Below, one piece after another: positions 1 to 9,109 of a stretch of DNA of 64,000 nucleotides. The notes under the pieces are model-generated. The model had not been told where the DNA came from. It did no database searches and saw nothing but the letters and a program-made list of their open reading frames with translations. The DNA is from an uncultured Cohaesibacter sp. (GTDB lineage Bacteria; Pseudomonadota; Alphaproteobacteria; Rhizobiales; Cohaesibacteraceae): contig NZ_OY821667.1 of assembly GCF_963682185.1 (NCBI RefSeq), positions 4,043,501 to 4,107,500 on the forward strand. Direction: 5' to 3'. Numbering within the stretch: position 1 is the first letter of the stretch; every line of letters begins with the position of its first letter. The position numbers and the translations under genes were made by a program.

Positions 1-1275
1 GGCACGACAGACCTGATGATCACCACCTATTTTCAGGATGATGACCGTGCCATCGTGCCGGTGCAGACCTTCCGGGAAGGGGTGCGGATCGCCGGGGACG
101 ACATCACCAAGGCGGTGATCGAGCATTGCATCATTCCTGTGCTGGAAGCTGCGCTCACACAACATGGCGTCCGCGATGCGGTGGTTATGCTCAGAGACCT
201 GTTCCATGGCGATCGGGCCAACATGGCCGAGCATGAAAAGCATGCAAGACGTCAGTTCGTGCAACAGATTCTGGTACCTGCCGCGCTGGGCATCATGGAG
301 CGCTATGAGAATTCCGGCGAAGACCGCTATGAGGTCATTCATTCGGCAACCATGGCAGAGCTGATCAAGGATTCGCTGTCGGTCTATCCGTCCGTGCAGC
401 AATATCTTGTCTCCGGCCTGGGCCAGTCCGGCGATGAGCCGTTCGACATCATGTCCATGGCCGTGCCGCTCAACTTCCATTTGGTCTCTGATGCCATTCA
501 GGAAGTGATGGATGTGGTGTTCGAGCCGGTGGCTGAAGCCTTGGCCCATTTCGATTGTGACTATGTTCTGCTGTCAGGGCGACCTTCGAAACTCTCCGCC
601 ATTCAGGAGGGGCTGCTCAATCGCCTCGTTATCGGGCCAGACCGGCTGTTGCCAATGGGCGACTATCGCGCGGGCAACTGGTATCCCTTCAGAAGTCGTG
701 ACAACACCCGCATCGGCGATCCCAAATCCTGCGCAGTGGTTGGCGGCATGCTCTGTTCCTTGGCTGAACACAGCATCACGAACTTCACGCTCTATACCCA
801 CATGCTTCAGGGCCGCTCGACCACGCGCTATATAGGCGAGCTGGAAAAGGACATGAAGCTGAAGAATGACAATGTGCTCTTCACCTTCGATGAACTGGAC
901 GATCCCAACGCCGACAATGAAAAGGTGCTCAAGCTCTATACAGAGAGCCTCGTTGGCTATCGCCAGCTGCCCTTTGAGCGCTGGGTGACCTCGCCACTCT
1001 ATCACATCAAGTTGGAAGACAACGGTCCGGCCAAGCCGATCTCCGTCACGCTGGCGCGCGAGATGATGCTCGAGCTGGATGAGGATGAAATGGATCACCC
1101 AGATGTGAAGGCGGCAAAGCTGATGAATTACGAGGCGACCAAGGAAGATCTGCGCATCGTCGATGCCGTGGATGCCAATGGCGGCGACGTGCAGCGCGTG
1201 GTGTCCATTTCCTTCCGGACCTTCCCATTGTCCCAGAGCGAATATTGGCTCGACTCTGGCATCTTGAACATCTAG
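1..1275 (+). CDS. srfB: SrfB-like protein, 5' end cut by the window edge
   Basis: The reading frame is open from base 1 and starts inside a GTTDL motif, the end of the GGGT-type phosphate-binding loop of actin/Hsp70-like (ASKHA) ATPases, so the N-terminal lobe lies outside the window. A second ASKHA-like signature, YVLLSGRPSKL, occurs near base 560-590. The overall sequence matches my knowledge of the SrfB family ('virulence factor SrfB', named from Salmonella), whose biochemical role is not established. The stop is 12 bases before srfC, in the usual srfB-srfC order. The first internal ATG at base 16 is not the true start. The family call is fairly firm; function is unknown. Confidence 0.75.
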   Translation, partial: GTTDLMITTYFQDDDRAIVPVQTFREGVRIAGDDITKAVIEHCIIPVLEAALTQHGVRDAVVMLRDLFHGDRANMAEHEKHARRQFVQQILVPAALGIMERYENSGEDRYEVIHSATMAELIKDSLSVYPSVQQYLVSGLGQSGDEPFDIMSMAVPLNFHLVSDAIQEVMDVVFEPVAEALAHFDCDYVLLSGRPSKLSAIQEGLLNRLVIGPDRLLPMGDYRAGNWYPFRSRDNTRIGDPKSCAVVGGMLCSLAEHSITNFTLYTHMLQGRSTTRYIGELEKDMKLKNDNVLFTFDELDDPNADNEKVLKLYTESLVGYRQLPFERWVTSPLYHIKLEDNGPAKPISVTLAREMMLELDEDEMDHPDVKAAKLMNYEATKEDLRIVDAVDANGGDVQRVVSISFRTFPLSQSEYWLDSGILNI

Positions 1276-1287
1276 CGGGGCCGAAAA

Positions 1288-4023
1288 ATGATGATTGTAA
1301 ACGAGCAGCTGCTTGAAAAGACGAAAGAAACCGCCAGTGCCGCGCAGGAAGGCGTCGACTGGCTCAAGATGCCCGCCAATGTAGAGCGTATCGGGGAGGC
1401 GGCCAAGTCGATCGAGCGCGAACTCAAGCGCGGTGTCGTTGATGCCCTCCGGCTCTCCGAGGCAGCCACCCGCCCCATGGCGGTTGCTGTGTTCGGCGCC
1501 AGTCAGGTTGGCAAGTCGCATCTGATCTCGGTGCTGGCCCGCTCGAATGATGAGCTTTATGCGGTCTTTGATGGCGTCGACGAGCCGGTCAGCTATATCA
1601 AGCAGATCAATATCGACAAGGAAGGGGAATCCACCGGCCTCGTCACTCGTTTTACGATCAACAAGGAGACGACGCCCGCTGGCTTCCCCGTCTGCCTGCG
1701 CTGGCTCTCTCATGCGGATCTGATCAAGATTATCGCCAACGCCTATTTCTTTGATGGTCGCCCCAACAGCTTTCCTGAAAGTGCCGAGATTGCCGAGCAT
1801 GTCAGCGGATTTTCAAGCGCCAGCACCGGCGGTCAGAATAATGGCCTGAAGCCGGAAGATGTCTGGGATCTACAGGACTATTTCACTCAATATATGAGCG
1901 CCTCGGCTCTAACCGCCAAGCTGGATGCCTTCTGGATGGCGGCTGCGGACATTTGCCCCAACCTGTCCATTGCTGATTTGGGCAAGTTCTTCTCGATCCT
2001 CTGGGGCAAGGAAGAGCCGATCACCAAGCTCTATGTGGATCTGGTCACGGCGCTACAGCGTCTGGATTTCCCAAAGACCGCCTATGTGCCTCTTGCTGCC
2101 ATCGATGCAACCAACCCGAAGATTACCAGCATCATCACGGTGGCCGGTTTGTCTGACATCTCCCAAGGCTCAAGTGAGCAGATCGAGGTCAAGACCATGA
2201 GTGGCGCCTCGGCCTTATTGCCGCGCTCTTCGGTGGCGGCTCTGACAGCTGAGATTCTCATCACCATTCAGGACAAGCCTTGGGATTTCTTCGATCATAC
2301 CGACCTGCTCGACTTCCCCGGTTATCGTAGCCGTGGCTTGAAAGCCGCGGACTTCGAAGAAGATGCCGACGACAGCAACCTCAAGGGTATCGCCAAATAT
2401 CTGGCACAGAATCCGGACAAGACCCTGCAGACGCTGTTGCTGCGCGGCAAGGTGGAATATCTCTTCCAGCGCTATGTCGCCGAGCAGGAAATCACCTCCA
2501 TGCTGCTCTGCGCCCAGCCCAACAATCTCGACGTGGACCAGCTGCCACAGGTGGTGGCCAAATGGATCACGGCGACCCACGGGCCAAAGCCTGAAGACCG
2601 GCTGAACAAGGAAGTTCTGCTGTTCTTCATCTTCACCAAGTTCGATTTGCATTTCACCCGCAAGACCAGCGACAGCTCCTTCGGGCTGGAAGGGCGGCTG
2701 GGTGGTGCCATCGAAAACCCGCTCATCCAGTCCTATGGCGGCAGCGCCGACACATGGGTGAAAAACTGGACGCCGGGCCAGCCCTTCAAGAACTGCTACC
2801 TGATGCGCAACCCCAACATTCTGAACCGCGAGATATTTGATATCGATGGTCAGAGCGAGACTGGGGTGAGGGAAAGCGAAACGGGATTCCTAGGGGATCT
2901 CAAGAACACCTTCGTCAGCGTGGAGCCGGTACAGGAACATTTCAGCGATCCGGCCGAAGCGTTCGCGCAGATGATGGAACTCAATGATGGCGGCGCGTCG
3001 CACATAGCCAGAAATCTGTCACCGGTCTGCAATCCCCGGATCAAGGAACGGCAGATAGAGGAGCGCCTTAAAAAGCTGCGGGCACGCCTGTCCGAGCGCC
3101 TGTCTGCCTATTATGTCAGCTCCGATTCCTCGGTTCGGTTGGATGAACGGCTGGCGGTGGCTGATCAGGTTTTGCAGGAGCTTTATGTCTGCGACGAACG
3201 GATGCGCTTTGGCTCCCTGTTGCGAGGCCTGATGCTGGATCCGGGCATGCTGGCCAGCCGATTGCATGAGGCCAGTCTCAGCCGTGCCATTGAAAGCCGG
3301 TCAGATGATGACAGCGATGCTTCGCAGGCCGTGGCATCGGTCGCTCCCTCACGTCCTCGCCCCGGCGCAGGGCGCGTGCGGCCAAGGCCTACACCGGGTG
3401 GAGGTCGGGCTCCAGCCAGTGCAGCTGCGGAGGCAGCATCTGAGGCAAGGGCGATCCAGACGCCATCAAAGGCGCCTACCAAAAACCGGCAGCGCCTGTT
3501 GGCTGAAGCGGCCATCGTGACGATGATCGAAAATCTGTTCGAACAGGCTGACAATCCAAGCCTTGCGGCCCTCACAGGAGTGTCGGCTGACGCCTTGCGC
3601 GAGATCGCCAAGGAAATCGCGCTGGCCGTGCGTCGGGTCAAACTGACGGACAGTCTGGCCGAACAGATCGCCCGCATCGCCTTTGTGGATCGTCGCGATG
3701 AACTGCTCAACAAGGCCACGCTGGCCGCCGAGCACATGACCAACGGCTTCATCGCCGATCTGGGCATGTCGCTGCTGCCGGAGGAAAAGCGGGCCGTGAT
3801 CGATTATGAGACAGGCAGTCAGCCGGTGTTCAAATCCAGAGCGGTTGCCTTTGATACCAGCGGCATCTCCGACGAACCCGATGCTTTTACCACCCGCTAT
3901 GTCGACAGCTGGCTGCATGCCTTCTTCAAGGTCGTACAGGATAACGCATTGGGCGACACGCTCGATGTCGATCCTGAACTCAATGCCCGACTGGGCGGCA
4001 TTCTGGAAAGGCTTTCAAGGTAA
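1288..4023 (+). CDS. srfC: SrfC-like P-loop GTPase/ATPase
   Basis: This 911-residue protein has a clear Walker A loop, GASQVGKS at residues 70-77, and a DFPG motif near residue 343 that fits the G3/Walker B position of dynamin- or septin-like GTPases. Long helical regions follow, then a proline/arginine/glycine-rich linker around residues 690-725 and a helical C-terminal domain. Length and order match SrfC ('putative virulence factor SrfC'), which accompanies SrfB in many Proteobacteria. No signal peptide or membrane segment is evident, so it is probably cytoplasmic. The start at 1288 is followed by a second ATG; the ribosome site is weak (GGGG-rich), so coupling to srfB is likely. Molecular function is unknown. 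Confidence 0.75.
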   Translation: MMIVNEQLLEKTKETASAAQEGVDWLKMPANVERIGEAAKSIERELKRGVVDALRLSEAATRPMAVAVFGASQVGKSHLISVLARSNDELYAVFDGVDEPVSYIKQINIDKEGESTGLVTRFTINKETTPAGFPVCLRWLSHADLIKIIANAYFFDGRPNSFPESAEIAEHVSGFSSASTGGQNNGLKPEDVWDLQDYFTQYMSASALTAKLDAFWMAAADICPNLSIADLGKFFSILWGKEEPITKLYVDLVTALQRLDFPKTAYVPLAAIDATNPKITSIITVAGLSDISQGSSEQIEVKTMSGASALLPRSSVAALTAEILITIQDKPWDFFDHTDLLDFPGYRSRGLKAADFEEDADDSNLKGIAKYLAQNPDKTLQTLLLRGKVEYLFQRYVAEQEITSMLLCAQPNNLDVDQLPQVVAKWITATHGPKPEDRLNKEVLLFFIFTKFDLHFTRKTSDSSFGLEGRLGGAIENPLIQSYGGSADTWVKNWTPGQPFKNCYLMRNPNILNREIFDIDGQSETGVRESETGFLGDLKNTFVSVEPVQEHFSDPAEAFAQMMELNDGGASHIARNLSPVCNPRIKERQIEERLKKLRARLSERLSAYYVSSDSSVRLDERLAVADQVLQELYVCDERMRFGSLLRGLMLDPGMLASRLHEASLSRAIESRSDDDSDASQAVASVAPSRPRPGAGRVRPRPTPGGGRAPASAAAEAASEARAIQTPSKAPTKNRQRLLAEAAIVTMIENLFEQADNPSLAALTGVSADALREIAKEIALAVRRVKLTDSLAEQIARIAFVDRRDELLNKATLAAEHMTNGFIADLGMSLLPEEKRAVIDYETGSQPVFKSRAVAFDTSGISDEPDAFTTRYVDSWLHAFFKVVQDNALGDTLDVDPELNARLGGILERLSR

Positions 4024-4131
4024 CGCATCCAAAGGAACGCATCAGTGGTGCGCGGTGCGCGGTGCGCCCGCAACAGATAGCCAGCAATGAAGAGCATGGC
4101 ACGCGAGAATTGATCGGAAAGTGAGCAGGAA

Positions 4132-5283
4132 ATGAGAATACTTTCGGCGCATAAGGAACTCGGTCCCGGGCATGCCTGGTTGAGCATGGACCATGCCGTA
4201 ACGCCCGAGACGGCCTTGGTCATTGAGCGCGAAACAGACAAAGACCGATATCTGGGCAGCAGTGGCTGGCAAAGCGTGCCGGAAAATCTGCCCGTCGATG
4301 CCGTGGATGGGGGCCGGATGCTGCTTGGCCCGACCATTGTCGATCATCTCGGCGAAGGAGATTTCATCAAGATTGCCATCGCGAGCACAGGCTATTTCGA
4401 AGAAGATTTCTGGCCTGTCGTTCCCATTTCCGGTCGCAAGTCATCCGGCTTCGGCATTGTCTCCTCCAAGCCGTCTGCGGATTCACACCAGAAGGCAGGG
4501 CCAAGTGATCTGGCGGTCAATGTCAAAGGGGGGGGCGCCAGGCAAAGCGCAGCGCCTACAGACAATGAAGCCGGTGACGAGACCGCTGGAGCAGCAAAGG
4601 GCAGACACTATATGCCGGGGGAAACCATTTCGATCGACCCCAGTCTCATTGCCTTTGCCGATCCGTCCATTACTGAGAAACCGTCCACCCGGATCAGCCG
4701 CAAGGCTATTTTCGGACTGGCTGCCTTCTGGGTTGTTATCGCTGTCTGCCTGCTTGGCTGGTATTTCAGCCCCTATTTGCTGGCCGGATTGAATTCCGTC
4801 TCCCAGCAGGCCGAGCAAACGCCAGTTGAGGAGCCGGTTGTCACGCCTGCACCGACGCCGACGCCATCACCCGCACCAGCCCCAACGCAACAAGAGCCGC
4901 AGATGGCCAGAGGCCGCAGCTATTGGCAGCAGCAGATGATGAGCGGGCAGATGTCCGGGCAGGAGCTCTATCAGGCCTCCGAGGAAACGGCAGACAATGC
5001 CGATCTGAGCGACATGTCTGCCGAATTTCTGCGCCTTGCCTCCAACAAGGGCTATGCACCAGCTCTTAGGTCCTATGCCGAACGCTATGACCCCACCAAG
5101 CCGGATGCGGCAGGCGCATCGGTCATCAAGAATGCCAATACGGCGCTTGATGCCTATACGCGCCTCAAGGCTGGCGGAGACGCCAATGCTGCGGCGGATA
5201 TCCAGTCTCTCTGCCAGTTCCTTGAGCCGAAATATTATCAGGATGCAGAGGCCCGCACCGCTGTCGACGACTATTGCAGATAA
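4132..5283 (+). CDS. Unknown single-pass membrane protein of the srf cluster
   Basis: This 383-residue protein has an N-terminal soluble region (1 to about 110), a low-complexity linker, one hydrophobic segment at about 192-215, a Pro/Thr/Ala-rich stretch at about 230-262 and a C-terminal domain to the end. It has no signal peptide, so the N-terminal part should be cytoplasmic and the C-terminal part periplasmic. I do not recognise a family. Its position beside srfBC makes it a candidate for the srfA slot, but I see no sequence support for that. AGGA precedes the start. A run of eight G at 4528-4535 sits inside the gene, where slippage would shift the frame. The next gene follows 18 bases later. 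Confidence 0.7.
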   Translation: MRILSAHKELGPGHAWLSMDHAVTPETALVIERETDKDRYLGSSGWQSVPENLPVDAVDGGRMLLGPTIVDHLGEGDFIKIAIASTGYFEEDFWPVVPISGRKSSGFGIVSSKPSADSHQKAGPSDLAVNVKGGGARQSAAPTDNEAGDETAGAAKGRHYMPGETISIDPSLIAFADPSITEKPSTRISRKAIFGLAAFWVVIAVCLLGWYFSPYLLAGLNSVSQQAEQTPVEEPVVTPAPTPTPSPAPAPTQQEPQMARGRSYWQQQMMSGQMSGQELYQASEETADNADLSDMSAEFLRLASNKGYAPALRSYAERYDPTKPDAAGASVIKNANTALDAYTRLKAGGDANAAADIQSLCQFLEPKYYQDAEARTAVDDYCR

Positions 5284-5301
5284 GCTTGAAAGGTTGGCTC
5301 C

Positions 5302-7188
5302 ATGAAGAAATTTGCTTTTATTCTTGTTCTATTGATTGCAAACCTGACGCTCATTCCCTTGGTCGGACTTGAGCAATCTGCCTTTGCGCGCGAAGCGCAG
5401 CTCATGCAGGGCAAAAAGACCCTTTACCGCAGGGTCGTGACCAAACCGGGCAGCCAGCTGCTTTCTGCAGCCTCGCCCAGTGCGCAGGTGATCAAGGGCA
5501 ATGTGCCAGCCTTCGCCGTTTACTATGTCTATGGCGAGCAGAATGGCTACACCGAGGTTGGCATCAACAGTCGGGGTGATGCGGCAGGCTGGATCGCTTC
5601 AGACAAGCTGGTCGACTGGAAACAGTCTATCGTTGTGGCCTTCAACAACCGGGCAGAAGCCGGTCGCGTGCGGCATCTCTTCTTTAAGGATTTCAATACG
5701 CTCGCTGATGACATCGAGGCCTATCAAACGCCTGATGAGTTCGCCAACAGCCCCGACATCGTGGCTGTAGAGCCAGAAAACGCCATCAACGACAACAACA
5801 ATTTCTATCTGTTGCCCATTCTCGATCATGAATCGGTCTATTTCCCCGATGACAATGAAGGCAACATGCTGCAAGTGGGGTCGGTGACGGCGGCCAGCGC
5901 ACGGCGCACCACTGAGGATTTCAGGGCAGGGGTCGTGTTTGTTATTGATACCACCATCTCCATGGGGCCCTATATCCGCCAGACCAAGGAAGTCGTCGAA
6001 CAGATTGGTGTGCAGCTTGAGAATTCCCCGCTGGCAGGCAAGGTGTCCTTCGGGCTGGTGGGGTATCGCCAGTCGACACTGACCAATCCGGGCATCGGCT
6101 ATAATGTCAAAAACCTGCTGCCACTTAACGAGCATTCAGACGTCAACCAGTTCCTTGCTGCGATTGACAATATGGATGTTGCCAAGGTGCCGACCGTCGG
6201 GTTCGATGAGGATGCCATCGGAGGCATCGCCTTTGCCAGCAATGATAACAATTGGCAGCCCTATGCTGCCAAATATATGATCCTTGTCACCGATGCCGGA
6301 GCCAAATCTCCCGAGTTTGGCGATAACTACGCCCACGAGCTGGATATCCCCGAACTGGCCGGAGACCTCAATGACAAGGGCATCCGCCTTCTGGTGATGC
6401 ATCTGAAAACCCCGGCCGGCAAGAAGGACCATCGCACCGCCGAGCTGCAATATCGTCAGGCGTCCCGCCTCGTCGGCTCAATGAATGATCTTTATACCGA
6501 TGTCTCCGAGGGCAGTGTGCGTGAATTTGGCAATGGCGTCAGCCTGATTGCCAGCCAGATCGTTACCACTTCGCAGGATATCCAGAGAGACAAGGAGATC
6601 GCTGAGCCCGACGCGAATGACAATTCCACTCAGGCCAATCTGCGTCGCGCCGCCAAGGCCTTCCAACTGGAATATCGTGGCAATCAGCAAGGCGAACAGG
6701 CGCCGGAATTCTATCGTGCCTGGACCATCGACCGTGCCTTCGCAGCCTATGCACGTCAGGCGCTTGATATCCGCATTCTGCTGACCAAGAACCAGCTTTC
6801 AACCATGGCGCAGAATCTGCGCGAAATCGTGGATCAGGCCAACAGGCCCGGCGGCATCATCGATGCCAACGCCTTTTTCCGCAGCATTCAGGATCTGGCG
6901 TTGCGCACCTCGAACGATCCAACCCAGATTCGTGATGATCAGAGCCTTGGTGATGCCATTGCAGAATATCTGGATGATCTGCCCTACAAGAGCCAGACCA
7001 CGGCCATGACCATGGCCGACTGGGTGACCCTCAGTGCGCCCGAGCAGCGGGACATCATGAATGGTCTGGAATCCAAACTGCGCTATTACGAGCGGGTGCA
7101 TTCCGATCCGGACCGCTGGTTCGACCTGCATGAGAATGCCGCGCCGGGCGAAGCCGTCACGACGATCTCGCTGGACCGCATGCCATGA
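5302..7188 (+). CDS. Periplasmic SH3b-vWA protein resembling the sensor part of PpkA
   Basis: This 628-residue protein has a signal peptide (cleavage after about residue 29, near AFA), an SH3b-like region at about 40-110, and a von Willebrand A domain from about 210 to 400. The metal site reads DTTIS near residue 216, with further expected acidic residues in GFDEDAIGG and LVTDAG. The FVIDTTISMGPYI signature resembles, from memory, the periplasmic vWA region of PpkA, the Ser/Thr kinase of the type VI secretion threonine phosphorylation pathway. The kinase domain is absent here. Its stop overlaps the start of the ABC ATPase gene (ATGA), so the genes are translationally coupled. The vWA call is firm; the PpkA link is an inference from sequence feel and neighbours. 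Confidence 0.75.
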   Translation: MKKFAFILVLLIANLTLIPLVGLEQSAFAREAQLMQGKKTLYRRVVTKPGSQLLSAASPSAQVIKGNVPAFAVYYVYGEQNGYTEVGINSRGDAAGWIASDKLVDWKQSIVVAFNNRAEAGRVRHLFFKDFNTLADDIEAYQTPDEFANSPDIVAVEPENAINDNNNFYLLPILDHESVYFPDDNEGNMLQVGSVTAASARRTTEDFRAGVVFVIDTTISMGPYIRQTKEVVEQIGVQLENSPLAGKVSFGLVGYRQSTLTNPGIGYNVKNLLPLNEHSDVNQFLAAIDNMDVAKVPTVGFDEDAIGGIAFASNDNNWQPYAAKYMILVTDAGAKSPEFGDNYAHELDIPELAGDLNDKGIRLLVMHLKTPAGKKDHRTAELQYRQASRLVGSMNDLYTDVSEGSVREFGNGVSLIASQIVTTSQDIQRDKEIAEPDANDNSTQANLRRAAKAFQLEYRGNQQGEQAPEFYRAWTIDRAFAAYARQALDIRILLTKNQLSTMAQNLREIVDQANRPGGIIDANAFFRSIQDLALRTSNDPTQIRDDQSLGDAIAEYLDDLPYKSQTTAMTMADWVTLSAPEQRDIMNGLESKLRYYERVHSDPDRWFDLHENAAPGEAVTTISLDRMP

Positions 7189-7922
7189 TCGCACTCACTG
7201 TTCGCAACATACGCAAAAGCCTGAAAGACCCCGACCGGGCGTTCGATCTGCACATCCCTGCCTTTGATGCAAAGGGCGGGGAGAAGATTGCCGTTGTCGG
7301 CACCACAGGCTCGGGCAAGACGACGGCCATGGATATTCTGGCCATGGCCAGCCAGCCCAGCATATGCGAGCAGTTTGACCTTGTTGTTGATGGCAAGATC
7401 CACGACCTCAATGCCGCTTCGAAAAACCGGCGCAAAAGTGCCCGCTTGCGTGCCAGCTATTTCGGCTATGTCATGCAGAAGAGCCCGCTCTTTCCCTTTC
7501 TGTCTGTGCGGGAGAATGCCCTGCTGCAACAGCGTATTTCAGCCCGGCCCGATGCCGCGTTCGTCGAGCAACTGTTTGACCGGCTGGGCATAGCGATGAT
7601 CGCCGATGCCATGCCTGATGAAATCTCGGTGGGGCAAAAACAGCGAACGTCCATTGCCCGTTCCTTGGCTCATCACCCGTCCATCATTCTGTGTGACGAG
7701 CCGACGGGCGCGTTGGACCCGCGAACCGCACGGGACTGCATCGAGACAATCATCTGGGCGGCAGAGCGCACCGGCGCCATTCTCATCATGATCACCCATG
7801 ACTGGGATCTGGCCAAAGCCTATGGCTTCGACTTCTACGAAATCAAAACCAGAATGCTTGCTGATAATGCCATGGCTGCAACACTTGCCCTCCAATCCGG
7901 CGTGGAGAAACGCAGAGCATGA
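7185..7922 (+). CDS. ABC transporter ATP-binding protein, TagT/LolD-like
   Basis: This 245-residue protein is a complete ABC ATPase. Walker A is GTTGSGKT at about 39-46, the signature is SVGQKQR at about 148, Walker B is ILCDEP at about 167, and the switch histidine is in MITHDWD near 203. The signature has V in place of the common G (LSGGQ type). It is in the MacB/LolD class that works with FtsX-type permeases. ATGA overlaps tie it to the vWA gene before and the permease gene after. In Pseudomonas aeruginosa the same arrangement (TagT ATPase, TagS permease, TagR FGE-like protein) signals to PpkA, so a mechanotransmitting role rather than export is likely here. That role is inferred. Confidence 0.85.
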   Translation: MIALTVRNIRKSLKDPDRAFDLHIPAFDAKGGEKIAVVGTTGSGKTTAMDILAMASQPSICEQFDLVVDGKIHDLNAASKNRRKSARLRASYFGYVMQKSPLFPFLSVRENALLQQRISARPDAAFVEQLFDRLGIAMIADAMPDEISVGQKQRTSIARSLAHHPSIILCDEPTGALDPRTARDCIETIIWAAERTGAILIMITHDWDLAKAYGFDFYEIKTRMLADNAMAATLALQSGVEKRRA

Positions 7923-9109
7923 TTGCACTGGATCTGGCCATAAAGAGCATTCTGCGCTCTCCGAAACCCAATATCGCGGCGATGATCGCCCTCATTTCGG
8001 TGCTGGTGCCCACAATGCTGCTCTGGAGCATGAAGGTCGGCTTCATCCAGTCGATGCTTGATGAATTGCGGACATCTCCGGCGAGTCTGGAAATCCGGGT
8101 GAAGGGGGACTATGTCCTGACGCCCGATAAGCTCAGGGAAATCGAAGCCCTCGATGGCATTGGTTTCATCATGCCGACCGCCCGCTATCTCGCTTCCCGT
8201 GCGTTCGCCAGTCATGACAATGGCAGGGACAGAACGCCCGTATCCCTGTTGCCGACCGGCGCCAGTGATCCGCTTCTGCAAGCAGGAGAGGGATTGGTTG
8301 GAAAGGGGGATGCCATCATCACCCGCGATCTTGCTGAAAAGCTCGGGCTCGGAGTGGGCGACGCGTTCGAGATTTCCACCAATCGCAAGAAGCAGAGGGA
8401 ACTGCTGCGCATTCCGCTGACCATTGCCAACGTGATCTCGCGGGAGACCGTGGTTGGCCAATGGGTAATGGTCGCCCCCTCGGTCATTCAGGAGGTAGAA
8501 GCCTTCATTGATGGCTTCGCCCTGCCTGACAGGGGCAAGGACGGTAAGCCCCTTGCCGAGCGTCCAAACGTTTATTCCGGCCTGCGCCTATATGCCGACC
8601 GCATCGAACATGTTGCACCGCTGGCCAATGAGATGACACGTCTGGGCTTTTCGGTGCAGAGCAATGCTGCCCGCATCGAGGCCATACAGCAGCTCGATAA
8701 AATTCTGAGCGGAATCGTTCTGGCAATCGGTCTGGTGCTATTTGTCGGGCTTACTCTTTCTGTCTGGTCGGGCATGGTGATCCAGCTTGAGCGCTTGCGG
8801 CCCCACGTCGCCCTTCTGGGGCTTATGGGGCAGGGCCTGTTTGGTGTTTCCATGTTCTTTGTCTTTATCGGCCTGTTCAATGCCTTGGGGGGCATCCTTC
8901 TGGCCGATGGCCTGACGCTGCTTCTGACGTGGCTGGGGAATATGCAGTTTCAGGGCGTGTATGGCAATTTCGCCGCCATTTTCGCGCTACCCGTTCGTCA
9001 TATCGCTCTTATCGATGCGGGGGCCTTTCTGCTCCAGCTCATGCTCGCATCCTTTGTCGCTTTGAAATCAACCTATATTCGTCCGGGGGACCTGTTCCGT
9101 GGCTATTAG
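7919..9109 (+). CDS. FtsX/MacB-type ABC permease, TagS-like
   Basis: This 396-residue protein has the FtsX-like layout: one membrane segment near residues 20-42, a large periplasmic domain to about 255, then three hydrophobic segments at about 262-285, 305-335 and 360-385. It is the membrane partner of the preceding ATPase, with which it shares an ATGA overlap, and its end overlaps the next gene by 11 bases. The single N-terminal helix plus three C-terminal helices are those of MacB, LolC/E and TagS. The neighbouring FGE-like and vWA genes favour the TagS assignment over a lipoprotein exporter. Confidence 0.8.
   Translation: MIALDLAIKSILRSPKPNIAAMIALISVLVPTMLLWSMKVGFIQSMLDELRTSPASLEIRVKGDYVLTPDKLREIEALDGIGFIMPTARYLASRAFASHDNGRDRTPVSLLPTGASDPLLQAGEGLVGKGDAIITRDLAEKLGLGVGDAFEISTNRKKQRELLRIPLTIANVISRETVVGQWVMVAPSVIQEVEAFIDGFALPDRGKDGKPLAERPNVYSGLRLYADRIEHVAPLANEMTRLGFSVQSNAARIEAIQQLDKILSGIVLAIGLVLFVGLTLSVWSGMVIQLERLRPHVALLGLMGQGLFGVSMFFVFIGLFNALGGILLADGLTLLLTWLGNMQFQGVYGNFAAIFALPVRHIALIDAGAFLLQLMLASFVALKSTYIRPGDLFRGY

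Noticed and set aside
574..1800. A 408-codon minus-strand frame across srfB and srfC
   Set aside because: It is a shadow of two well-supported plus-strand genes with no ribosome site or family resemblance.
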